NCBI RefSeq assembly: GCF_003481705.1
Contig: NZ_QULN01000002.1
Coordinates: 399,396-463,395 of the forward strand
Direction of reading: 5' to 3'
Origin: Butyricicoccus sp. OM04-18BH
GTDB lineage: Bacteria > Bacillota > Clostridia > Oscillospirales > Butyricicoccaceae
DNA: 64,000 nucleotides
Below, piece by piece: positions 44,146 through 52,047 of the stretch. The translations under genes were made by a program, and so were the position numbers. Position 1 is the first letter of the stretch. Each line of letters begins with the position of its first letter. The notes beneath the pieces are model-generated. The model was not told the DNA's origin. It saw only the letters and a program-made list of their open reading frames with translations, and searched no databases.

Positions 44146-45282
44146 TTATTTGACGGCTAATAAATCAGAAAGCCGTTGCATATTTTCTCTTTTTAAATCC
44201 ATGGATGGGTGTACATAGCGATTCATTGTAATATTCACGCTGGCATGACCCAATATTTCGCTGAGACTTTTTACATCGAATCCAAGCTCTATGCACCTTG
44301 TAGCAAATGTATGACGTAACGAGTGATAATTTGCGGAGGTGATTCCGCTGTTTTTCAATACCTTCTTAAAATGATTTTGCATGGTTCTTGGTTCTAATGG
44401 ATTCTGATCGCTATTGGTTAGGATGTAGCCAGTAGAAGAAGCTTTGTGTGCTGTAAGAATAGTCATTAAGCCATGGGGTACTGGAATAGTACGGATGGAG
44501 CAAGCACTTTTTGGTGTGGTAACAACAATCCTTGTCTTGTATTCACTGTTGGTTCTATCTTGGATTCTCTGGAGCGTTTGATGCACGTGGATTGTGTAAT
44601 CTGAGAATGAAACATCTTCCCATCGTAACGCACAAATTTCACCTACTCTGAGACCAGTGAATAAACATACTAATATACCAATATTGCAGGAATCAAGATT
44701 AGAATACAAGTATTGGCATAATTTTTCCTGTTCAGCACGACTCAAAACTCTCATTTCCTTCGTTTGACGTTTTATCTGTATAGATCGTGCGTCACAAGAA
44801 ATGGCTTTCCCGTTTCGGGTGGCAAATTGTAAGACATTTCGAATTAGAGATAAAATATCTGAAACAGTTTTAGAGGAAAGTCCATTCTCCTTTAATCCAC
44901 CAGAAACAAGGAAAAAATTACACTGCGTTTCAATAAACTCGTGTGTTATATCACGCAATTGTTTGCTTCCGAACACAGGAAGTATATACGAGCTGAGAAG
45001 ATTCCTATATTTGTTGCTTGTAGATTCCTTCACTTTAGGACATATAGCTTGAAACCATTCCATAGCAACCTGTTCAAATTGATCTGAGCTAATTTCTGGA
45101 TCGACAGTGACAGAATTACTCGTGCACGAACTTTGACTGATAAGTTTTGCCTTGACTTCTCGATATGACTTTGCATAAACATAACCGTAATTGGCTTTGC
45201 CTGTAGAAGATCGGGACTTAATGTATCTTCCTTCCCATCTGCCGTCTTTCCTTTTGTAAATATTTTCTCCTTTTCGTGCCAT
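44146..45282 (-). CDS. tyrosine recombinase between inverted repeats
   Basis: A 378-aa phage-integrase-family enzyme: N-terminal arm-type AP2-like region (GRWEGRYIKSRS), core-binding domain, and catalytic residues Arg in FTGLRVGEICALRW, HSLRHTFATR and the Tyr nucleophile in MNRYVHP. ATG 45282 lies 8 nt after GGAGG. It fills the 1.36-kb segment bounded by the 25-bp inverted repeats, so it is the likely invertase of its own segment. It is distinct from the ICE integrase at 50589. Confidence 0.9.
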   Translation of the reverse strand: MARKGENIYKRKDGRWEGRYIKSRSSTGKANYGYVYAKSYREVKAKLISQSSCTSNSVTVDPEISSDQFEQVAMEWFQAICPKVKESTSNKYRNLLSSYILPVFGSKQLRDITHEFIETQCNFFLVSGGLKENGLSSKTVSDILSLIRNVLQFATRNGKAISCDARSIQIKRQTKEMRVLSRAEQEKLCQYLYSNLDSCNIGILVCLFTGLRVGEICALRWEDVSFSDYTIHVHQTLQRIQDRTNSEYKTRIVVTTPKSACSIRTIPVPHGLMTILTAHKASSTGYILTNSDQNPLEPRTMQNHFKKVLKNSGITSANYHSLRHTFATRCIELGFDVKSLSEILGHASVNITMNRYVHPSMDLKRENMQRLSDLLAVK

Positions 45283-45390
45283 AAGGTACACCTCCTTCAA
45301 TATGACTATAATTCTGACGGCAAATTGTGACTTTGGAACTTTCTAAGATGGATTTTTGTGCAAAACCTCGTGTTTTATGTCCCTAACATA

Positions 45391-45419
45391 TTGACAAACA
45401 GTGCGACAATTTGTAAAAT
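45391..45419 (+). promoter_or_regulatory. strong promoter inside the invertible segment, pointing outward
   Basis: TTGACA (45391-45396), 17-bp spacer, TAAAAT (45414-45419). It reads rightward across IR-R into the terminator at 45492. If the segment flips it would read leftward across IR-L into the XRE gene and erm(B). Confidence 0.8.
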
Positions 45420-45455
45420 AAAGATATAAACTAAAAAAAACAGAGAAGAATGCGA

Positions 45456-45480
45456 TTCGTGGAGTAATGTACTCTACGAA
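45456..45480. repeat. IR-R: 25-bp inverted repeat, right copy
   Basis: Perfect inverse of 44070-44094. The 44095-45455 interval between the copies contains only the recombinase and the outward promoter. Confidence 0.85.
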
Positions 45481-45491
45481 TTTTTTATTTT

Positions 45492-45534
45492 AAAGAACCT
45501 CAAGATAGCTCATATTGTCGTCTTGGGGTTCTTT
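45492..45534 (+). terminator. terminator just outside IR-R
   Basis: AAAGAACCTCAAGA (45492-45505) pairs with TCTTGGGGTTCTTT (45521-45534). In the present orientation it blocks transcription from the 45391 promoter. Confidence 0.8.
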
Positions 45535-45578
45535 TCATTCTATCATTTAATGCAATCTGCCTATAAAATTTTATCATA

Positions 45579-45642
45579 TTGCATTTATAAATGCAACTTG
45601 CACCCGATGTTGGTTGTTGAGATTTTTGGTACATTTTATAAT
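45579..45642 (+). promoter_or_regulatory. palindrome and promoter of the 45665 regulator
   Basis: Perfect 18-bp palindrome TTGCATTTATAAATGCAA (45579-45596), then TTGTTG (45614-45619), 17-bp spacer, TATAAT (45637-45642). The palindrome is a good candidate operator for the regulator itself. Confidence 0.6.
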
Positions 45643-45664
45643 GTATAGCAGAATCATACACAGC

Positions 45665-46042
45665 ATGGAGGTGATTGAAACGCAACCGGAAATTGATTAC
45701 GTTAAGATTGGTCAGCGCATTAGAGCTGCCCGACTGGAAAAGGGTTATAGTCAGGCTGATTTGGGTGCGTTGGTTGGTTGCTCGAACAATCATATGAGCC
45801 ATGTTGAAGTTGGACAGACGAAAGTTTCTTTGGCAATGCTTCTAAAACTGGCATTCGTCTTGGAAAAGAACTTTGACTATTTTTTACTGGATACCCCATA
45901 TGCAAAATGCGACAGCATCATTGATAATGAGATTGCTGCAAAACTGAAAAAGTGTAATGTAACAACATTGATAACCGTAGGAAAGTTGATTGATGTCTTG
46001 ATTGACCAGCAAGAGATGATAAAAAAAGCGGAGCTTGATTGA
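45665..46042 (+). CDS. XRE-family helix-turn-helix regulator
   Basis: About 125 aa with helix-turn-helix QADLGALVGCSNNHMSHVEV (~25-50) and a C-terminal segment. It resembles the short SinR-like regulators of mobile elements. ATG 45665 lies just after the promoter; GGAGG overlaps the start region, so the exact start is uncertain. Convergent with the ImmA-like gene, with a shared terminator between. Confidence 0.8.
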   Translation: MEVIETQPEIDYVKIGQRIRAARLEKGYSQADLGALVGCSNNHMSHVEVGQTKVSLAMLLKLAFVLEKNFDYFLLDTPYAKCDSIIDNEIAAKLKKCNVTTLITVGKLIDVLIDQQEMIKKAELD

Positions 46043-46130
46043 TATAATGAAAAAGAAGCCCATTGACGGTACAGAGTGAACTGCTATGGGGTTCTTTTTT
46101 GCAGCACAATATACTGATTCTTTAAGAAGC

Positions 46131-46180
46131 AAAAAGTCCACCAGTCATGATGCACTACGCATCGTACTGGTGGACTTTTT
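46131..46180. terminator. bidirectional terminator
   Basis: Fifteen-bp perfect stem AAAAAGTCCACCAGT (46131-46145) / 46166-46180 with A and T tracts on both sides, between convergent genes. Confidence 0.88.
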
Positions 46181-46204
46181 CTGTAAAGATATAAAAATAG
46201 ATAT

Positions 46205-46759
46205 TCATATATCGCCATAACCAATGTCGTTATCGTAGGCATGAAGATCTTCTTTCAGGAAATCTGCTTTACGAATATACATCGAATTTACCAGCTCTCC
46301 TTTTTCGTGGAGCAGGCTGAATTTGTAGTCTAATAATGCTGCCGGTACATAGAGCATTTTAGCCGTTTCAAAAAATGTGTGTTCCGAAAGGCATTCCAGG
46401 ACTTTCCCATCTTCTAACAGAAGCTCCGCCGCAAAGAAGTTTGCTTCATTTTCTTCGATTGATCTATCATCAAAAACTTCCATTTCTTGAAAGCCGTGCA
46501 TCATAGCGATTTTTGTATGCAGGACAGCGTGTCCTAATTCATGTGCGACTAATATACGCTCCAGGATACCGTTCACATTGTGATCTATCACGATATTCTT
46601 TTGTCTGGACTGGTAATAGAAGAAGCCCTTCAATTTCTTCTGTAAATCGTAATAGTGGATTTTGATACCTAACAGCTGACATAGCTCGTAAGGGTCTCTG
46701 GTGTGATATTTTCGCACAAGCTTATCGACAGTTTCAATGATATGCTCTGCCGTTTTCAT
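46205..46759 (-). CDS. ImmA/IrrE-family metallopeptidase
   Basis: A 184-aa zinc protease with HELGHAVLH near residue 75 and the distal Glu in EENEANFFAAELL. In ICEBs1, ImmA cleaves the repressor ImmR to release excision; this gene sits directly downstream of an XRE repressor gene (46811), the same arrangement. ATG 46759 follows GGAGG. The C-terminus ends LHAYDNDIGYGDI. Confidence 0.9.
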   Translation of the reverse strand: MKTAEHIIETVDKLVRKYHTRDPYELCQLLGIKIHYYDLQKKLKGFFYYQSRQKNIVIDHNVNGILERILVAHELGHAVLHTKIAMMHGFQEMEVFDDRSIEENEANFFAAELLLEDGKVLECLSEHTFFETAKMLYVPAALLDYKFSLLHEKGELVNSMYIRKADFLKEDLHAYDNDIGYGDI

Positions 46760-46810
46760 TTGCTTCACCTCCGAATCGCACACAGAAAACATATTCTGTG
46801 CTTGAGGATT

Positions 46811-47260
46811 TTACTCTTTATCTTTATGCTTTCTGTATTTCTTCGGAGTGTACTTTTCCCGTGCTGTTTTCTTAGAGTCCATATAAACTGACATAATCGC
46901 CTGGAAGAATACATCTTTTGCGTCCTCGTCCAATTCTCCACCGGCAAACAGAGAATTTACACGACCCAACACTTCCTGAGCTTCTTTTGCTCCTTTTGAA
47001 CCGAAGTTTTCCTTTGCCTCTAAAATAAACATATCCTGATCTATATGGCTCTGGCTATCCGTTTCAGATTCGTCCAAAAGATAGGACACAGAGATATGCA
47101 GTGCTTCAGCAAGTTTTCTGATGTTGCTTTTTCTGGGGAGTGTTCCGAGCTGCTCATAGGTGTAAAGGGATCTTTCGGAAATGCCGGTCATCTGGGCAAG
47201 CTCCGTTTGAGATAGGTTCATAGCCAAACGAGCTTCTTTAATTTTTTCTCCAAATGTCAT
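46811..47260 (-). CDS. ImmR-like XRE repressor
   Basis: A 149-aa repressor with N-terminal helix-turn-helix NLSQTELAQMTGISERSLYTYE (in part: LSQTELAQMTGISERSLYTY, residues ~15-35) and a C-terminal domain suited for dimerisation and ImmA cleavage. It is divergent from the ArpU-like gene, with repeated operators in the 286-bp gap. Expected to hold the element quiescent until the peptidase acts. Confidence 0.88.
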   Translation of the reverse strand: MTFGEKIKEARLAMNLSQTELAQMTGISERSLYTYEQLGTLPRKSNIRKLAEALHISVSYLLDESETDSQSHIDQDMFILEAKENFGSKGAKEAQEVLGRVNSLFAGGELDEDAKDVFFQAIMSVYMDSKKTAREKYTPKKYRKHKDKE

Positions 47261-47295
47261 GGTAGTATCCTTCCTTTCAAAAAATATTTATTCGT

Positions 47296-47446
47296 AACTT
47301 CCGATTATTTGTTGACAAACTTCTGGAAAATGCTATAATAAGAATCATAACAGAAGTTTTAATTCCACTTAATTATATATCGGAACTTTTATAAAGTCAA
47401 GAACTTCCGATTTCACTTCTGTTATTTTAATCAAATATCGGAAGTT
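47296..47446. promoter_or_regulatory. divergent promoters with repeated AACTTCCGAT operators
   Basis: Rightward: TTGACA (47312-47317), 16-bp spacer, TATAAT (47334-47339). Leftward: TTGACT (47395-47400), 17-bp spacer, TATAAT (47372-47377). AACTTCCGAT at 47296 and 47402, its inverse ATCGGAAGTT at 47437, and variants at 47317, 47351, 47379 and 47414 overlap or flank both promoters. Likely operators of the 46811 repressor. Confidence 0.8.
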
Positions 47447-47546
47447 ATAGTCATTCTTGTCCCATGGTATTTGTTTCCCTTTAGCCAAGTGACAGGAGTT
47501 AGAAAGGAATTCTTATTTTATGGATTAGGCTGAAAGGAGATTCTGA

Positions 47547-48110
47547 ATGAGCAGATATAATACACAGGTATTAAGCAGTATTCGAATGCTTTGCCGGATG
47601 CAGAACATTGACGAGAAGGTTCTGTATGAAAGAGCAAAGCTGATTTTATCCATATATCGAGAGGTGTGCTGGTCTACCATTGATCGTGCGAATGATGTAT
47701 GTGATACCCTTATTTGTACTTACGGTGACAGCTTAGATGGTGCATTGATTTATCTGGAGAACTTTGCTCCGGATGAAGCGAGAGAACGATTTGAAGAACG
47801 CATTCGCAGCTTATTTGAGACAAAGTGGATCATTGAACTGGTAGATATGGCTATGTTGAAAATCAGAGAATATCCAGATAAAGGCGCTCTGTACTGTGAG
47901 ATTATCTCAAAGGCATATCTCAACCGCTTCAAGTACAGGGAATCAGAAATGCTGGAGGTTTTGAATATGGAACGCAGCACCTACTATGACCGAAAGAAAG
48001 AAGCGATACTGTTATTTGGTCTGTCACTTTGGGGAACAGCCATTCCTAAATTGAAAGATTTCCTGGAAAGTGCCCGGGAGGAAGAAGCATTGTGTTATTG
48101 TGAATGCTAA
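47547..48110 (+). CDS. ArpU/sigma-like transcriptional regulator
   Basis: A 187-aa protein whose C-terminal half (YRESEMLEVLNMERSTYYDRKKEAILLFG, in part: EVLNMERSTYYDRKKEAI) has a helix-turn-helix like phage ArpU late regulators and sigma region 4. Expressed from the rightward promoter controlled by the ImmR-like repressor, so it is probably the activator of excision or transfer genes. GGAG lies 8 nt before ATG 47547. Confidence 0.7.
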   Translation: MSRYNTQVLSSIRMLCRMQNIDEKVLYERAKLILSIYREVCWSTIDRANDVCDTLICTYGDSLDGALIYLENFAPDEARERFEERIRSLFETKWIIELVDMAMLKIREYPDKGALYCEIISKAYLNRFKYRESEMLEVLNMERSTYYDRKKEAILLFGLSLWGTAIPKLKDFLESAREEEALCYCEC

Positions 48111-48237
48111 GACAGGATTTTAGTCCGACTAAAATCCGATGAAAATACGACGGTTCCCCTACTGAAAGTCCGACTTGTCCAGTGTTAAAATGGCTATGCT
48201 GGGAGATAGCGGCATAAAATTGAATAGAGAGAGTTAC

Positions 48238-48348
48238 GCCTCGTGCCTGTAATGGGTACGGGGCTTTTTTTATACCTGCCTATTTTCCCCCATAATTAAC
48301 ACAAAGGCATGAACGAGAGCTTGGAGTAATTTACTCCGGCTCTTTTTT
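48238..48348 (+). terminator. two consecutive terminators after the ArpU-like gene
   Basis: GCCTCGTGCC/GGGTACGGGGC with seven T (48238-48272), then GAGC-TT-GGAGTA/TACTCC-GGCTC with seven T (48317-48348). They insulate the regulator from the recombination module. Upstream, ATTTTAGTC/GACTAAAAT (about 48117-48135) is a further small hairpin. Confidence 0.8.
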
Positions 48349-48404
48349 TATGCCTGCAAGGAGGACAGGCAGATGGCAAAGGGTATTGAGAATCGGGCAC
48401 GATC

Positions 48405-48456
48405 TCCTCCCGCTGTTTTTGATTTTGCAACTTCACAAATTCAAAAACACGGAGGA
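48405..48456 (+). promoter_or_regulatory. hairpin sequestering the Shine-Dalgarno of the XRE gene
   Basis: TCCTCC (48405-48410) pairs with GGAGGA (48451-48456), continued by TGTTTTTGA/TCAAAAACA (48414-48422/48441-48449). The second strand contains the ribosome site for ATG 48463. An upstream in-frame ATG at 48373 has a perfect GGAGG 8 nt before it; translation from there would open the stem. Confidence 0.7.
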
Positions 48457-48462
48457 ACGAAA

Positions 48463-48678
48463 ATGTATTACGACTTGGTTGAAAGCGGAAAAAGAATTAA
48501 AGCCTTGAGAAAGGAACATGGGCTTACACAGGAACAGCTTGCGGAGCAGTTAGGTGTTGCCGCAAACACCATTGCACGAATTGAAACCGGCAACAGAGGT
48601 ATCTCTATTGATTTGGCAATCGAACTGGTTGTGCGCTTTGAGACAACCCTTGATTACATATTTTTAGGTCGTGAATAA
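48463..48678 (+). CDS. small XRE-family regulator
   Basis: Seventy-one residues, nearly all helix-turn-helix (GKRIKALRKEHGLTQEQLAE, NTIARIETGNRG). Two starts are possible: ATG 48463 (71 aa), with its ribosome site in a hairpin, or ATG 48373 (101 aa), with an open GGAGG. The 30-residue extension is poor in known motifs, so the upstream start may mainly serve to unmask the second. Lies between the ImmR control region and the structured RNA. Confidence 0.8.
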   Translation: MYYDLVESGKRIKALRKEHGLTQEQLAEQLGVAANTIARIETGNRGISIDLAIELVVRFETTLDYIFLGRE

Positions 48679-48769
48679 CCTCAAAACTATACCTACGAGG
48701 CAATAAAAACTTGCATGAGGAACAGGTACAATTTAGATACAGCCAAAGAAAATCGGCTGCTTGATCCTT

Positions 48770-49112
48770 GAAAACTGAATACACAGTCATCGAATACGTT
48801 CCTGTTGCCGGTGCGAGAGCATCAGCCACATCAGCGGTACGCCGAGACGTATCGGATAGAGAAACAGAACGACTTTCTTCTATAAATTAAGCGCTTGTCT
48901 CTCTCCCGATGCCAGCGATCAATACTGGCTTGTAAATATTGGGTTGCTCCCAATACGGCCATGAAAGCAACAGGATTAAAGATACTTCTCTACGGAGCTG
49001 GCGGAGAACCCGGCAGAGGTTAGATTCCTATGGAACTGATTCGCAATCAGTCGTTCGGTGATTCCCTGAGGGCGTAAGCCCTCTTTCCCAGGGGTGCGTG
49101 GCAAATATGGGA
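48770..49112 (+). ncRNA. putative structured RNA, copy 1
   Basis: Gene-free, with many stems: GCCAG...CTGGC (48912-48930), TATTGGG-TTGCT-CCCAATA (48937-48955), GCTGG...CCGGC (48998-49015), ACTGAT-TCGC-AATCAGT (about 49035-49051) and a GAGGGC/GCCCTC stem. The second copy at 53880 keeps the block GATACTTCTCTACGGAGCTG and following CCCGGCAGAGGT, and keeps the TTGCY-loop hairpin with a completely different but still paired stem. That compensated change argues for a functional RNA. No reverse transcriptase or intron domain V is seen. Strand assumed. Confidence 0.6.
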
Positions 49113-49127
49113 CACATAGACTTTTGG

Positions 49128-49169
49128 ACTGACTGCCTGATTCCTTTCTGGCAGTCAGTTATTACATAG
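49128..49169 (+). terminator. hairpin followed by ATTACATAG
   Basis: ACTGACTGCC (49128-49137) pairs with GGCAGTCAGT (49150-49159), then ATTACATAG (49161-49169). It lies between the structured RNA and the MazF-like gene. Confidence 0.6.
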
Positions 49170-49192
49170 CCAACGAAAGGAGGTCATGGCAC

Positions 49193-49600
49193 ATGATGAA
49201 AGAAAATTGGGTATATTGCCGTGGTGATATTTATTGCGCCAAGCTGGACCCGGTAGTTGGGTCGGAACAAGGCGGCATCCGTCCGGTTATCGTCATTCAG
49301 AACGATACCGGTAATAAACACGCTCCCACATTGATTGTGGCAACGGTCACCACCAGAATCCATAAGAAAGCGAATATGCCGACGCACTTTGTTATTTACG
49401 ACAATCCTGCATTCAAAGAAGCGTCCGTTGTTCAGCTGGAACAGATTCGTACCATTGATAAAAGCAGGATTGATAATTACTTAGGTAAGGTAACGCCCCG
49501 TGAAATGGTAGCGATTGAGAAAGCCTTATCTGTCAGCCTGGCAATGGAACAGCTGAAAAAGCGTTCCCCAAAACATAAAGCAAAGAGAGCGAAGGAGTGA
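49193..49600 (+). CDS. MazF/PemK-family endoribonuclease toxin
   Basis: A 135-aa MazF-fold protein: VYCRGDIYCAKLDPVVGSEQ, GGIRPVIVIQND, PTLIVATVTTRIHKK and the Lys/Arg-rich tail. MazF toxins cut mRNA at short sites. No MazE-like antitoxin is adjacent; the next genes are excisionase-like. GGAGG lies 9 nt before ATG 49193. It may act as an addiction or growth-control factor within the excision module. Confidence 0.88.
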   Translation: MMKENWVYCRGDIYCAKLDPVVGSEQGGIRPVIVIQNDTGNKHAPTLIVATVTTRIHKKANMPTHFVIYDNPAFKEASVVQLEQIRTIDKSRIDNYLGKVTPREMVAIEKALSVSLAMEQLKKRSPKHKAKRAKE

Positions 49601-49606
49601 ACATAA

Positions 49607-49843
49607 ATGTTTGAAGAAAGAATCGCTGCCATGAATCAGCGCACCGAAGAAGCGATGGCTGCTAACGCAGTTCAGTTTGATAAGAGAACCTATACGGTTG
49701 ATGAGATTCAGGATATTCTGGGCATCAGCAGAACCAGCGCATACAACCTTGTGAAAAAGAAAGTTTTCCATAGCGTCCGCATCGGTGGCAGTATCAGAAT
49801 CTCCAAAAAGAGTTTTGATGAGTGGTTGGATCATCAAATGTAA
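49607..49843 (+). CDS. excisionase-like helix-turn-helix protein
   Basis: A 78-aa protein with one HTH_17/excisionase-type domain: YTVDEIQDILGISRTSAYNL, SVRIGGSIRISKKSFDEWLD. This is the recombination directionality factor type. 6 nt after the MazF gene. Confidence 0.82.
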   Translation: MFEERIAAMNQRTEEAMAANAVQFDKRTYTVDEIQDILGISRTSAYNLVKKKVFHSVRIGGSIRISKKSFDEWLDHQM

Positions 49844-49903
49844 GATTTGTCAAGGGCGTCGTACAACCCGGCGACAAACTTCAAAACATATTGAGAGTTC
49901 GAT

Positions 49904-49949
49904 AAAATGTAGCCATGACAAGAAACACATGGCTACATTTTTTACATAG
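49904..49949 (+). terminator. 14-bp hairpin followed by TTACATAG
   Basis: AAAATGTAGCCATG (49904-49917) pairs perfectly with 49928-49941, then TTACATAGGAGG. The tail overlaps the ribosome site of the 49961 gene, so folding could affect its translation. Confidence 0.65.
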
Positions 49950-49960
49950 GAGGTTGTACG

Positions 49961-50584
49961 ATGGCGGAAATGAGAAAACGCACGAGTATGTCTGTTCTGG
50001 AAATGGGCAGGATGCTCGGTCTTGGTAAAACGGAGTCATACTGGCTCATTAAGAAGAATTACTTCAAAACCATTCTTGTCGGCAACACCATGAGGGTGAT
50101 GATCGACAGCTTTGAAGAATGGTATGCCAATCAGTTCAAATACCAGAAGGTCGATGGAACCCCTCCCGGCGAGGAATTGAAGAAAACTACATATTCAATG
50201 GAGGAGCTTGGACAGCGCCTTGGGCTGAAAGAAGCGACTGCTTACGAACTGGTTGCCAAAGGGCATTTTGATGTGGTCGATGTCCTGGGCAAGCGCAGAG
50301 TGACAAAGGAGAGCTTTGAAAGATGGTATGCTTCTCAAACCGATTACCGCACGGTAGAGGATCAGGAACTGGATGCAGATATTATGGCATCCACCTACGG
50401 TCTGCCGGAAATGGCAAGAATGCTTGGGGTACATCGTCAGACCATTTACTATATCGTTGCCAATGAAGATTTTGAGCTTATCAAGGTTGGCAGGTATAAG
50501 CGAGCTACCAAAGAGAGCTTTGAAAAATGGTATCACAATCAGACCCGCTACCAGTTAGCGGAAGATAGACAGGAAAGGAGCTGA
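49961..50584 (+). CDS. protein of three tandem excisionase-type DNA-binding domains
   Basis: A 207-aa protein made of three repeats of about 65 residues: MSVLEMGRMLGLGKTESYWL...FEEWYANQ, YSMEELGQRLGLKEATAYEL...FERWYASQ, and YGLPEMARMLGVHRQTIYYI...FEKWYHNQ. Each resembles the single-domain excisionase at 49607. It directly precedes the integrase gene (4-nt gap), so it is probably the excision factor, able to bind three adjacent sites. Confidence 0.8.
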   Translation: MAEMRKRTSMSVLEMGRMLGLGKTESYWLIKKNYFKTILVGNTMRVMIDSFEEWYANQFKYQKVDGTPPGEELKKTTYSMEELGQRLGLKEATAYELVAKGHFDVVDVLGKRRVTKESFERWYASQTDYRTVEDQELDADIMASTYGLPEMARMLGVHRQTIYYIVANEDFELIKVGRYKRATKESFEKWYHNQTRYQLAEDRQERS

Positions 50585-50588
50585 TTAC

Positions 50589-51962
50589 ATGGCATCTATC
50601 GTTAAGAGAAAAAAGAAGTATTCTGTGGTTTATACATACACCGATGAGAACGGCAACAAGCGTCAGAAGTGGGAAACCTTTGAAACGAATGCCGAAGCAA
50701 AGAAAAGGAAGTTGCAGGTTGAATATGAGCAGGAGTCCGGAACCTTTATTCCCCCTTCTGCTAAAACCGTCAATGATCTTTTGGATGAGTATATGTCAAT
50801 CTATGGTGTGAACACCTGGGCGATGTCTACCTATGAAAGCAGAAAGAGCCTGATTGCAAACTATATTCGTCCCCTCATCGGTGATATGAAGCTGGAGGAT
50901 GTCACGCCGAGAATCATGGACAAGTATTACCGAGATTTGCTTTCTGTCAAAGCGGTTTCTTCTAAGTATGTAAAAGCCCGTACAGAATATCTGACTCCGC
51001 ATACTGTCCGAGAGGTTCACAAGACATTGCGAAATGCTTTCAATCAAGCGGTCAAGTGGGAATTGATGACCAGAAACCCTGTGGAGCACGCTACGCTGCC
51101 GAAAGAAGAACACAAGACCAGGGATATCTGGACAGCAGAAGTGCTCCAGAAGGCTCTGGAAGCCTGTGACGATGATATTCTTCGTCTGGCTATTAACCTT
51201 GCCTTCTCCTGTTCCCTGCGAATGGGCGAGCTTCTGGGGCTTACCTGGGACTGTATTGACATTTCCCCCACCAGTATTGAACTTGGTCAGGCAAGCATCT
51301 TCGTTGAAAAGGAGTTGCAGAGAGTAAATCGTGAAGCGATGGCAGATCTGGACGGTAAGGACATCATGTTCAAGTTCCCACCGACCTTCGCCAGTACGCA
51401 TACCGCATTGGTTCTCAAAACTCCTAAGACCAAAACAAGTGTCCGCAAGGTGTTCTTACCGAAAACCGTAGCGGAAATGTTGGTACAGCGAAAGGCTGAC
51501 ATCGAAGAACTGAAAGACCTTTTCGGTGACGAGTTCGTAGACTTCAATCTGGTTTTCTGTTCTTCCAATGGCAAGCCGATTGAGGGGCAGGTTATCAACC
51601 GTGCTTTCAATAAGCTGATTGAGGAGAAGGGACTGCCGAAAGTGGTTTTCCATAGTCTCCGACATTCCAGTATCACTTACAAGCTGAAGCTGAACGGCGG
51701 CGATATGAAATCCGTTCAAGGCGATTCCGGTCATGCACAGGTCAAGATGGTAGCGGATGTTTACTCCCATATCATCGACGATGACCGCAGACTGAACGCT
51801 GAAAGAATGGAAGCTGCGTTCTACTCAGGCAGACAGGCAACGCCTGAGCCGGTTCAACCAGCCGCAACGGAAAGCTCCGCTGATGATAAAGAACTTCTTC
51901 TGAAGCTTCTGCAAAATCCGGAAATGGCAGCACTCCTGAAGTCGCTGGCAAAAACATTATAG
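50589..51962 (+). CDS. int: ICE tyrosine integrase
   Basis: A 457-aa phage-type integrase expected to recombine the tRNA-Arg CTCCTAAG core. Catalytic residues: Arg in CSLRMGELLGLTW, HSLRHSS, GHAQ and Tyr in VADVYSHI. N-terminal arm-binding and SAM-like core-binding domains precede. It is the last gene but one of element A, 0.8 kb from attR, the usual place. A stop at 51960 is followed by a large terminator hairpin. Confidence 0.93.
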   Translation: MASIVKRKKKYSVVYTYTDENGNKRQKWETFETNAEAKKRKLQVEYEQESGTFIPPSAKTVNDLLDEYMSIYGVNTWAMSTYESRKSLIANYIRPLIGDMKLEDVTPRIMDKYYRDLLSVKAVSSKYVKARTEYLTPHTVREVHKTLRNAFNQAVKWELMTRNPVEHATLPKEEHKTRDIWTAEVLQKALEACDDDILRLAINLAFSCSLRMGELLGLTWDCIDISPTSIELGQASIFVEKELQRVNREAMADLDGKDIMFKFPPTFASTHTALVLKTPKTKTSVRKVFLPKTVAEMLVQRKADIEELKDLFGDEFVDFNLVFCSSNGKPIEGQVINRAFNKLIEEKGLPKVVFHSLRHSSITYKLKLNGGDMKSVQGDSGHAQVKMVADVYSHIIDDDRRLNAERMEAAFYSGRQATPEPVQPAATESSADDKELLLKLLQNPEMAALLKSLAKTL

Positions 51963-51969
51963 TAACTGC

Positions 51970-52028
51970 AAGGGCAGATCCTTTTACATAGCTACAATAG
52001 CTGTAAAAGGGTCTGCCCTTATTTTTTT
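51970..52028 (+). terminator. long hairpin containing TTTTACATAG, integrase terminator
   Basis: Stem of about 23 bp (51970-51994/51998-52020) with one G-U pair and a 2-nt bulge, followed by TTATTTTTTT. TTTTACATAG lies in the left arm. Confidence 0.85.
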
Positions 52029-52047
52029 GTTATGGAGGTCAACGAGT

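Noticed and set aside
44070..45480. IS-type terminal inverted repeats around the recombinase
   Set aside because: The enzyme is a tyrosine recombinase, no target duplication is visible, and each repeat is a near-palindrome; a recombination site or operator fits better.
48770..49112. Group II intron or a retron
   Set aside because: No reverse transcriptase, no recognisable domain V and no intron boundary motifs are visible.
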